A stretch of DNA of 64,000 bases, taken from NCBI GenBank assembly GCA_964242115.1, contig CAXSZX010000005.1, positions 161,762 through 225,761 of the forward strand, written 5' to 3'. The notes under the pieces are model-generated. The model had not been told where the DNA came from. It saw only the letters and a list, made by a program, of their open reading frames with translations, and searched no databases. Below are positions 57,825 to 64,000 of the stretch, piece by piece. The position numbers and the translations under genes were made by a program. The stretch is from BOG-908 sp964242115 (GTDB taxonomy: Bacteria > Pseudomonadota > Alphaproteobacteria > Acetobacterales > Acetobacteraceae). Position 1 is the first letter of the stretch, and every line of letters starts with the position of its first letter.

Positions 57825-58323
57825 AATCGGTGAGGCGAAAGCCGCTGCGAACAGGTTGGTGGCCCATTTCAAGGTTACCGCCCCGCCAGTGCCCGTGGAA
57901 AAGATCGCCCGGGCACTTGGGGTAAAAGTCCAATACACGGCCTTTGAAGGCGACCTTTCCGGCCTGGCGTTCATCGCCGACGGAGTTCCGATTGCCGGTG
58001 TCAACGCCCTGCATCACCCTCATCGGCAGCGTTTCACGCTCGCGCATGAACTCGCACATATCGAGATGCATCGGGCTGCCTTGACAGTCAAAGTCCATGT
58101 CGACAACACCATCCTTAGGAGAGACTCTATCTCGTCCAAGGGCCTCGAGCCGCTGGAGGTCGAGGCGAACGCCTTCGCAGCCGAGCTGCTCATTCCACAA
58201 AGCCTCCTCGAAGCCGAACTCGCGGGTCGGCAAGTGGATTTCGAGGATGGCGCCCTCGTCAGGGCCCTTGCAAAGCAGTTCAGGGTGAGCGAAGCCGCTA
58301 TGAGGTTCCGGCTACAGGGATAG
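57811..58323 (+). CDS. ImmA/IrrE-family metallopeptidase
   Basis: This protein of 170 residues starts at GTG 57811. The zinc-peptidase motif is His79-Glu80-x2-His83 (LAHELAHIEMH), followed by the downstream Glu of EANAFAAELLIP. The N-terminal region (PVPVEKIARALGVKV) is typical of ImmA/IrrE proteins. These cleave XRE-type repressors in ICEBs1 and related systems. The coupled XRE gene is the obvious partner. Confidence 0.9.
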   Translation: MARPRIGEAKAAANRLVAHFKVTAPPVPVEKIARALGVKVQYTAFEGDLSGLAFIADGVPIAGVNALHHPHRQRFTLAHELAHIEMHRAALTVKVHVDNTILRRDSISSKGLEPLEVEANAFAAELLIPQSLLEAELAGRQVDFEDGALVRALAKQFRVSEAAMRFRLQG

Positions 58324-58615
58324 GCTTAAGCAGCCCACTCCCGGGTCGACAGAGACGACCGGCAATGGCAACGGGATTTCCTTCTTTGTGAACCACGGCA
58401 CGAAGCCAGTACCTTCACCCAGCAACTTCGCCGATACCAGTAAAGATGGCCTCGGATGAGCCCGCGCTTACGCGCTGCCTCCGTCAGGTCCGGATTAAAG
58501 CTGTCAACGATCTCGATTGCATCGGTTAGCCGCCGTCCCGGCAGGGCATATAGTCTGCGCTGGGGTCATCGGCTTACCGATGTGTCGAGGGCACCAAACC
58601 GCTACAGGCTCTCCG
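58324..58615 (-). pseudogene. Possible frameshifted remnant between ImmA and NDT-like genes
   Basis: On the minus strand two protein-like stretches lie in different frames. One reads LTDAIEIVDSFNPDLTEAA. The other reads GEGTGFVPWFTKKEIPLPLP and continues VVSVDPGVG. Joined with one frameshift near 58420-58440 they would form ~75 residues. No start codon with a ribosome site is visible. The family is not recognised; it may be chance. Confidence 0.3.
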
Positions 58616-59113
58616 TTAAGCCAAAACGACCGCACGCATAGCAAGCGTCCCGTCAAGGATCTTAATTGCAGCAAGGAGTTCGTCGATCGTAGCCACGACT
58701 CTCCCTCCGCTCTGCTCGCAGAGGAACGCTGTCTGCAGATCGAAGGGATCCTCCTCGCGCTGGGGATCGCGGAACTCCGGCAAATGCAGAAAGATAGGTA
58801 TAGACTTAGCGAACGCGTAGCCCATCGTGGTAGCGTGCGCCGCGCTGATCGCGCCGTCGGCTACGACGATGACCGCGTCCACGTCGTCGATCTCCGAGCA
58901 GTTTGCCTGGTTCAACGTCGTGCTCAGGTCTTCATAGACATGGAACCAGAACTCCCTCCGAGGGCTCGTGGAGGAGAGACTCCGCCGAGGCATTGGCAGG
59001 CTCCACAGCCCGATGACGTCGTGGCCCACGTTGGTCAGGCGTTCCTTGAGGTACTCTCGAAGGCGTTGGCTAGCCTCCGACGGATTGTCTGTATCGAGAA
59101 AGATCAGGTTCAC
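58616..59113 (-). CDS. Nucleoside 2-deoxyribosyltransferase-like protein
   Basis: This protein of 165 residues starts at GTG 59113 with GGGAGGAG upstream. It has a flavodoxin-like layout: MNLIFLDTDN, a central VDAVIVVADG, then SAAHATTMGYAFAKSIPIFLH. The acidic residue after a hydrophobic strand, and a small-residue loop followed by GYA, match the NDT/TIR-like family that cleaves N-glycosidic bonds of nucleosides or NAD. Catalytic Glu/Tyr positions cannot be assigned with confidence. It converges on the XRE-ImmA pair. Related proteins occur in defence islands, so a defence role is a reasonable guess. Confidence 0.55.
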   Translation of the reverse strand: MNLIFLDTDNPSEASQRLREYLKERLTNVGHDVIGLWSLPMPRRSLSSTSPRREFWFHVYEDLSTTLNQANCSEIDDVDAVIVVADGAISAAHATTMGYAFAKSIPIFLHLPEFRDPQREEDPFDLQTAFLCEQSGGRVVATIDELLAAIKILDGTLAMRAVVLA

Positions 59114-59350
59114 GGTAGCGAAACTCCTCCCACGTACCCGTTCCTTCGCCGACCGTCAGCTGATTCGGGGTGCGCGTAGCGCGATCATACCCACGCACTC
59201 GTAAAACCAAGCTCCTATTTTATCTTTTTTCCGGGGGTGAGCCGCCTTGCCCGGGCATGCAAGCTGGGCTGTAAGGTCCGGGGTTGATCGAGCCGTCAAC
59301 CCACTCAGCCGGGATCGACGGATAAGACGCGCTGCACCAGCTATGACCGG

Positions 59351-60283
59351 TCAGTCCTCGTTGCCGGGCATGAGGTGCGTCCGCCCCCTCAGGAAAAGGC
59401 CGTTGCCAAAAGGCTGCGGTCGCCATCCGTCCCCGTCGTTCCGGAACGATAGGAAACGCACCTCGAATGGAAGAGGGTATTCCGGAAGCGCGGCCGCGAC
59501 CTGATAGGTCATGGCCCATGCCGGCATTCCGCTCGCCTGAAACAAGACGGCTGCCGAGATGGTCAACAGTCCGTTCGGCTGCTGCTCAGGATCGCCGTAC
59601 TCGAGAATCCGCACCGCCGAATACTGGAAGCACATACTATCCGGCTCCCACACGCCCGCCGGCGGGCGCTGGGCGTCCGCCGAGAAGTCCGGGCCGGCGC
59701 CGCTACCGTCGAGCGCAGGCGGTGGCCCTGAGGAGGCGCCCGGCTCCGGGCGCGGGAACAAGCGCTGGTCGGCGCCGGCGACCACGAAAACGTCCCCATC
59801 GACCGACGTGATGCGATCGTCGGCCGGAGCAGCCCGAGGGCTCGCGGGCGTGCCTTCGACGTCTTGCTGGGTCGGAGCATGCTGGCCCGGTAGCAATGTG
59901 TGCTGCAGCCAGGTCAGCGGGATACGCCTGGCCACTCCCGCGTCCACCAGCGCTTGCACCAAAGGCGACGCCGGCGCTCCCCTAGAGACGGCTCCGAAAT
60001 ACGCGCCCACGGTGGAGGCGGAGTAGTCGGCCGTGCCGGCGACCCCGGTCCGGTGCTCGCCCATCGCATAAGGCAAGCGAAGTCCATTGCCGCGGTCACC
60101 GAGCCGATAGCATTTGACCGAGCCCGCCTGCGTCGCCGGCATGAGCCTGGCAGCGGCGAGCAGCAATGCGGGAAGGTCGCCCGCCCTTGCGCTCCCTCCG
60201 GTAGCAGCCAGCACCATGGCCACTACGAGGTGCCGCGGCGATGCTGAGCGCAGGGCGACCCTGACTAAGCTGCCGAGGCTCAA
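59351..60283 (-). CDS. Exported protein of unknown function (cargo module)
   Basis: This is 310 residues from TTG 60283, whose TTGA overlaps the stop of the upstream gene. The N-terminus is signal-like (LVVAMVLAATGGSARAGD). The mature protein has one Cys in VKCYRLGD, a long Pro/Gly/Ala linker near residue 150-200, and a second Cys in DSMCFQYSAVRIL. Its C-terminal part is predicted beta-rich (PFEVRFLSFRNDGDGWRPQPF). It is last in a three-gene operon. The family is not recognised. An overlapping longer frame to 60523 enters the neighbour. Confidence 0.6.
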   Translation of the reverse strand: MSLGSLVRVALRSASPRHLVVAMVLAATGGSARAGDLPALLLAAARLMPATQAGSVKCYRLGDRGNGLRLPYAMGEHRTGVAGTADYSASTVGAYFGAVSRGAPASPLVQALVDAGVARRIPLTWLQHTLLPGQHAPTQQDVEGTPASPRAAPADDRITSVDGDVFVVAGADQRLFPRPEPGASSGPPPALDGSGAGPDFSADAQRPPAGVWEPDSMCFQYSAVRILEYGDPEQQPNGLLTISAAVLFQASGMPAWAMTYQVAAALPEYPLPFEVRFLSFRNDGDGWRPQPFGNGLFLRGRTHLMPGNED

Positions 60284-61203
60284 GGTCGCTCCTCCTCGAC
60301 GTAGGTCAGTCTCTCGCCGGCGATGGAGAAGACAGTCGAGGCCTTGCGCGGACCTGCCACAGGTTCCGTACCAGCGCGGACGGCGGCTCGGCTGAAGGCG
60401 GGCGTCCGCATCCAGTCCGGCACGTCCTGGCGCCAAATGATGTCGGCCCACATCACGGGAGTGCCGTTCCACAATGCGGCGCGCCGCACGTTCTCGATCG
60501 CGTCGACCCGTTCCGTCGAGCAAGCCGCTGTCACTACGCTGAGCGCGTAAGGGACCCTGGTCGGGAGCACGTAGTGGCTGTCCGCGGGCGGCAAGGGACC
60601 GCCGTAGACCAGGCTCGGGAAGTTGCCGTTCGAGAACCGGGCGTCGGTGAAGACGTCGAACGCGAACCGGGGGTCGTGGTCAGCCACCCGGTAGATGGAC
60701 ACACTGCGCGTCCGCACTTCGTGACGGAACCAGTCGGGGTGCGAGCGCCAGCCCTGGGCCGACACGACTAGCGGCCCCGGGCCCGTCGTCTCCAGGTCGA
60801 CCGTCGCCTCGACATCCGTTCTCGTCGCAATCCCGACACTGGCGAGCAACTCCACCAATTCCGGAACGGGCGCCTTGGTGAGCGCCGCGTAGAGTACGTA
60901 AAGGTGGCGCAGCGGCGAGGTCGGGCCAGTTGGAGGATAGTAGGGCACCGCGCCTCGGAACGTCGGAACGTGGATGCCCACCTCCTCCTGCGACAGGGAG
61001 AGGCAGCGCGGCTTACCGTCCGGGAACTTAGCCGCGACCGCAGCGCGGACCTTCGCCTCGTTGGATCGGCCGCAGCCGCAAACAGCGAGCGCTGCGAGCA
61101 TCGTCGCGCCTGCCCGCCTAACCCGGCGCGGCACGAGGCGGACAGATGCTCCTGGGTCGCTGCGCGCGCAGTGGCCGAGAAGGGCCTCCCGGAATGCGCC
61201 CAT
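60280..61203 (-). CDS. Predicted lipoprotein of unknown function (cargo module)
   Basis: This is 307 residues from ATG 61203, one base after the stop of the upstream gene. A lipobox lies at LAALAVCGCGRSNEA. The mature part has a basic then acidic stretch and the block RHLYVLYAALTKAPVPELVELLASVGI. Its Trp and Tyr content and lack of membrane helices suggest a periplasm- or outer-membrane-anchored globular domain. It is in the middle of the operon, overlapping the following gene. The family is not recognised. Confidence 0.6.
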   Translation of the reverse strand: MGAFREALLGHCARSDPGASVRLVPRRVRRAGATMLAALAVCGCGRSNEAKVRAAVAAKFPDGKPRCLSLSQEEVGIHVPTFRGAVPYYPPTGPTSPLRHLYVLYAALTKAPVPELVELLASVGIATRTDVEATVDLETTGPGPLVVSAQGWRSHPDWFRHEVRTRSVSIYRVADHDPRFAFDVFTDARFSNGNFPSLVYGGPLPPADSHYVLPTRVPYALSVVTAACSTERVDAIENVRRAALWNGTPVMWADIIWRQDVPDWMRTPAFSRAAVRAGTEPVAGPRKASTVFSIAGERLTYVEEERP

Positions 61204-61204
61204 A

Positions 61205-61900
61205 CTAATGGCTGCCCGGGGAACAAGGCCGCGAGACCGCATACCTCGATCCGGTCCAGCTCAGCACGGGACAGTTCGCCTGGGCCGGCGGATACTGCAC
61301 GACGATGTCGGGCATCCCTGCAGTATGTCGTTGCTCGCGATACGATGTTCCCGGCGTGCTCGTGGACAAGTGCCAGACGCCGTTCGCGCGTACGAGCACG
61401 CCTAGGGTGCTCGGAGGACTTGCGCCTGAGCACGCTCCGGTCGGATCTGCCTCCACGACAACCGACACGGACGAGGCCGGGAAGGAGATCACGGGCCGGA
61501 CGATCGTTCCACAACTGTCTTTAATCGAGCCTTGGCCGACGTCGTCACCGAAGGCGCGCAGGATGGCGGCATCTGTGCGGTCGCTCGGATCGGCCGTGTG
61601 CGACGTCATCGCAAGCGCCGGATGCCAAGCCAATAGGGACGCGAGCGTCGCGCCGGCTAAGTGGATGCAAGCCTGCCGGAACTTGGCATGCGCCAGCCGG
61701 CGCAGCGCAGCCTGCGACAAGCGCGCTGCCAGCGCCAAGCAGGCTGCCACGCTCGTCACGAAACCAACCAACGACGACCCAGCTAAAAGGTCCGAAAGGC
61801 GGAATGGCGATTCCACGGTCGGCACGCCGTCAAGCCGAGATGAGGCCGTCCCGACCGACCGCTGGCCGCCGGCGCGGGGCCGCTTTTCGTAAGATGCCAT
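61205..61900 (-). CDS. Membrane/exported protein of unknown function (cargo module)
   Basis: This is 231 residues from ATG 61900. Two hydrophobic segments lie near residues 38-60 (LAGSSLVGFVTSVAACLALAA) and 80-98 (IHLAGATLASLLAWHPALAM), the second resembling a signal-cleavage site. A beta-rich domain follows, with three or four Cys (SCGTIVRP, GACSG, NCPVLSW and RPCSPG) and the motif GMPDIVVQYPPAQ. It is first in a three-gene operon and divergent from a small XRE regulator. The family is not recognised. Confidence 0.55.
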   Translation of the reverse strand: MASYEKRPRAGGQRSVGTASSRLDGVPTVESPFRLSDLLAGSSLVGFVTSVAACLALAARLSQAALRRLAHAKFRQACIHLAGATLASLLAWHPALAMTSHTADPSDRTDAAILRAFGDDVGQGSIKDSCGTIVRPVISFPASSVSVVVEADPTGACSGASPPSTLGVLVRANGVWHLSTSTPGTSYREQRHTAGMPDIVVQYPPAQANCPVLSWTGSRYAVSRPCSPGSH

Positions 61901-61953
61901 CGACGTGCTCCCGACACGACCGGCATTCGTTCACGCGCCGGACAAGCGAGCAT

Positions 61954-61972
61954 CTATCCCGTTTTGGGATAG
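61954..61972. promoter_or_regulatory. Palindrome CTATCCC-N5-GGGATAG, operator candidate
   Basis: A perfect 7-bp inverted repeat with a 5-base spacer lies in the 119-base gap between the divergent unknown operon (start 61900) and the XRE gene (start 62020). Its position suits regulation of both promoters by the XRE protein. Confidence 0.55.
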
Positions 61973-62019
61973 GGTCAAGCCGGGTCCTATGCCCTCCTCG
62001 GAACGGACCTCCGAGACGC

Positions 62020-62262
62020 ATGACCCGGTCGCGCCAAACGCCGAGATACCAGCGATTGCTGGAGCTGCTTATCGCAGCCAGGGGCGACGCGGGGCTCAGC
62101 CAGGTCGGACTGGCGCGCCGCCTTGGCAAGCCGCAGTCCTACGTGTCCAAATTCGAAAGCGGCGAGAGGCGGTTGGACGTCGTCGAGCTCCTCGACGTCA
62201 CCGGATCGATCGGCTGCTCGGTCTCAGCCATCGTCGAGGAGTTGCTTCTCCTGGAATCCTAG
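62020..62262 (+). CDS. Small XRE-family DNA-binding protein
   Basis: This is 80 residues from ATG 62020. It is one helix-turn-helix domain: LLELLIAARGDAGLSQVGLARRLGKPQSYVSKFESGERRLDVVELLDV, in outline, residues ~10-58. There is no extra effector domain. It is divergent from the three-gene exported operon with a palindrome between, so it is the likely repressor of that operon and itself. A longer frame upstream lacks support. Confidence 0.8.
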   Translation: MTRSRQTPRYQRLLELLIAARGDAGLSQVGLARRLGKPQSYVSKFESGERRLDVVELLDVTGSIGCSVSAIVEELLLLES

Positions 62263-62368
62263 CCAGGGCCGTCGAGTTCATGTTTCGCAGCAGCGGCTCA
62301 CTATAGCTTCGATCGGCGCGCGGAAGCGGAGCTACAAGCCTGGCAATCAGCATCCCGAAAACCTGCGG

Positions 62369-62705
62369 GTTGAAGCTGCCCCGTTTTCGTGGAGTGTTGG
62401 GGAGCTTGGTTTACGTCGGTTCTGCGATGGCGAACTCCGTTGCAGCCTCGTAGGCCATGGGTGAGCAGTAGCCGAGTGCGGAGTGCAGCCGGACGGGGTT
62501 GTACTCGCCTTCAATGAAGCTGAAGCACGCCATCTTTGCTTCGGCTTGGGAGGTAAAGCGGCGGCGCTCCAGCAGCTCGCATTCCAGCGTCGCGAAAAAG
62601 CTCTCGCACATGGCGTTGTCGTATGCGTCGCCGACCGAGCCCATGGACGGCCGCACACCCGCCTCGCGGCAGCGATTACCGAACGCCAGGGACGTGTATT
62701 GCTTA
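62369..62705 (-). pseudogene. IS3-family element remnant, 3' part of orfB
   Basis: The frame ending at 62411 encodes the C-terminal ~97 residues of an IS3-type orfB transposase (YTSLAFGNRCREAG, GDAYDNAMCESFFATLECELL read in outline, YNPVRLHSALGY), including the last catalytic Glu region. The left boundary near 62369 is a likely terminal-repeat start (TGAAGCTGCCCCG). The rest of the element is missing because an IS30-type sequence begins at ~62706. Confidence 0.85.
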
Positions 62706-62708
62706 GGT

Positions 62709-63401
62709 TCAACTGGTCGTCGCAACGGTAATTTGGGCCAGCCGCAGGTGCTCGTCAAACGCCTCAGCAGGCGTCTTCCAGCCGAGGGTTTTACGCGGCC
62801 TTGTGTTGAGGGCCAACGCTACTGCCTGGAGAGCATTCTTGCTGTGGGCGCTCAGGTCGGTGCCCTTCGGAAAGTACTGACGCAGCAAGCCGTTGGTATT
62901 CTCGTTCGTTCCCCGCTGCCAAGGACTATGTGGATCGCAGAAGTAGACGGCCAGGCCCGTGTCTATCTTCAACCGTGCGTGCTGCGACATCTCCGCCCCC
63001 TGATCCCAGGTCAGCGATTGTCGGAGCTGTTTCGGTAAGCCGGTGATTGTGCATGCGATGCTGTCGCGCACGGCCTCAGCACCATGTCCTGCCAACGCAG
63101 GGCCGTTCTTCATGCGTGCGTCCACACCGTGCGCCGCCATACGGGGCAAGTGCAGCAGCATCGTGAACCGTGTTGTGCGCTCCACCAGCGTGCCGATCGC
63201 GGAGCTGTCCAGTCCGAGGATGAGATCCCCTTCCCAATGGCCCGGCACCGCCCGATCAGCTACTTCCGCCGGGTCTGTAGCTGCTCGTTCATTCGTCCAA
63301 GAACGCTTCTTGCGCGGTGACGCTTGTGCCGAGGCGTAGTCGACGTGTGATGTCCACTTCCAACCGGCACACGATATCTTCCGCACGGGCAACACAGTCA
63401 C
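62709..63401 (-). pseudogene. IS30-family transposase, N-terminal part lost
   Basis: The sequence from about 63310 down to 62709 encodes the catalytic half: DRAVPGHWEGDLILG, LVERTTRFTMLLHLP, the DDE acids in TWDQGAEM and WQRGTNENTNGLLRQYFPKG, and the end LNTRPRKTLGWKTPAEAFD. Upstream of residue ~55 no IS30 N-terminal helix-turn-helix is seen, so the gene is truncated or frameshifted and probably inactive. It interrupts the IS3-type orfB. Confidence 0.85.
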
Positions 63402-63878
63402 GGGCTCTCAAGACGAGAGGGTGCACCTGAGAGGGCTGATGGCAACCGGACATAGTGCGGTCCTGGCGAAGTGAATGGTCGCTGACATGCAAGACTGAGT
63501 TCACTTGCTCGTTCCCACCTCCCCGCATCCATTCGGCCTTGATGCTCACGGCCGTCATGCGGCGACACTGAAGCTGTAGCAACAATCAACGTCCAAGGGT
63601 GGCGTCTCTGTTGCCATGTCAATGGCTGTGGCTCGCAGAGCTTCGAGGACGTCGCTGACGTGCTCGCGAAAGCAGCGCAGGTGCCTGGCGGACCGCCGCA
63701 CTATGCAAGCCAGCGGAAGCCACTTGACCGCGGTCCAGCGAGTGCGCTGGCCAATTCCCGTGGTCTGCCCTGGAACTTCGAGTCTCTCGCGGCAACGTGT
63801 CTCGAAGTGCGACGTGGACGCCCGCATGTAGCCACAACCAAGACGATCTATGACTGGTCCGGTAAAAAGAGGGCGTGG
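63402..63878. other. Intergenic, no recognised gene
   Basis: These 477 bases contain only short open frames. A 110-residue frame on the minus strand (63555-63887) has some protein-like composition (HVSDVLEALRATAIDM) but no ribosome site or family match. It may be relic DNA between IS remains. Confidence 0.4.
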
Positions 63879-63950
63879 TGGCAGCAATCAAGGTGCTGCT
63901 CGTGGAAGATGAGGGCGTCATCCGGATGATGACGGCCGAATTCCTGTAAG
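63879..63950 (+). pseudogene. Response-regulator receiver N-terminal fragment
   Basis: GTG 63879 opens a 23-residue frame, VAAIKVLLVEDEGVIRMMTAEFL, given here because it is the whole visible fragment minus punctuation: the beta-1 strand and acidic pair of a CheY-like receiver (LLVEDEG). A TAA stop at 63948 ends it before the phospho-acceptor Asp. It is a truncated or frameshifted gene at the window edge. Confidence 0.6.
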
Positions 63951-64000
63951 CGGCGCCGCAGGAGCACGGTGACTAAACGGGTCCGCGCCAGAACGAGAAA

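Larger units (their letters stand above)
50738..64000. mobile_element. Tn7-like transposon at attTn7, distal end not seen
   Basis: The element begins with TGTG at 50738, 24 bases after the glmS stop, and carries tnsD, tnsC, tnsB and tnsA followed by cargo. An alternative terminus is the TGTCG at 50727. DNA composition changes to lower GC, codon use is less biased and the dispersed element family is absent. The tns operon points toward glmS, reversed from canonical Tn7. No matching TnsB-site array was found by eye up to 64000, so the right limit is open; nested IS remains after 62.37 kb may have removed it. The feature end is the window edge, not a mapped boundary. Confidence 0.7.

Noticed and set aside
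59220..59519. 99-codon minus-strand open frame overlapping the end of the exported cargo gene
   Set aside because: It lies in a different frame of a better supported gene and shows no signal, motif or ribosome site.

Overview
This window looks like chromosomal DNA of a high-GC alphaproteobacterium. The inference rests on a MucR/Ros-type zinc-finger regulator, a CtaG/Cox11 copper chaperone, an adenosine kinase of the alphaproteobacterial PfkB type, a short RNase D next to lptC-lptA-lptB, a bactofilin and a strongly GC-biased third codon position. Acetobacteraceae is a plausible family, but nothing here proves it.

From 1 to about 50.7 kb the window is ordinary chromosome. In order it holds a partial jelly-roll-like protein and an acyltransferase-3; a PspB-like/GIN-domain envelope pair; an atypical NRAMP transporter; cysS and trmJ; small secreted Gly/Tyr/Pro-rich proteins and tRNA-Val(CAC); a thiolase behind a MucR regulator; tsaC and cysQ; two tandem M17 leucyl aminopeptidases and holC; a Tim44-domain protein and ygfZ; an envelope-stress-like cluster (DegP-type protease, OmpR-type regulator, histidine kinase, small periplasmic proteins); a Wzx-like flippase and a GT2; adenosine kinase and an EI24/CysZ-like protein; bactofilin; a GABA-type aminotransferase with a 47-residue membrane peptide downstream; an SDR; rnd; aspS; gyrB; tRNA-Leu(CAG), short RNase D and lptCAB; ctaG; a nucleotide-sugar epimerase; and glmU-glmS.

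Almost every gap between transcription units in this part carries one copy, sometimes two, of a dispersed 100-170 bp element. It has A/T-cored hairpin arms of covarying sequence facing each other around a GCTGTCGCG...CGCGACAGC centre. I count about 29 full or partial copies. The family stops abruptly after glmU/glmS at about 48.9 kb.

From about 50.74 kb the DNA is mobile. A Tn7-like transposon sits at the classical attTn7 position, 24 bp past the glmS stop. It has a TGT terminus, four repeated putative TnsB sites, and a tnsA-tnsB-tnsC-tnsD operon with overlapping or abutting genes and all catalytic residues present. The operon points toward glmS, opposite to canonical Tn7. Behind tnsA comes cargo: an XRE/ImmA-IrrE pair, a convergent nucleoside-deoxyribosyltransferase-like protein, an unknown three-gene exported/lipoprotein operon with a divergent small XRE regulator and a palindromic operator candidate, then nested remains of IS3 and IS30 elements and a response-regulator fragment. 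I did not find the distal transposon end before the window closes.

The most interesting items are the dispersed element (possible bidirectional terminator, mobile element and leader), the reversed Tn7-like element with its two uncharacterised cargo modules, and a hairpin that traps the tnsD start codon together with the tnsC stop codon.
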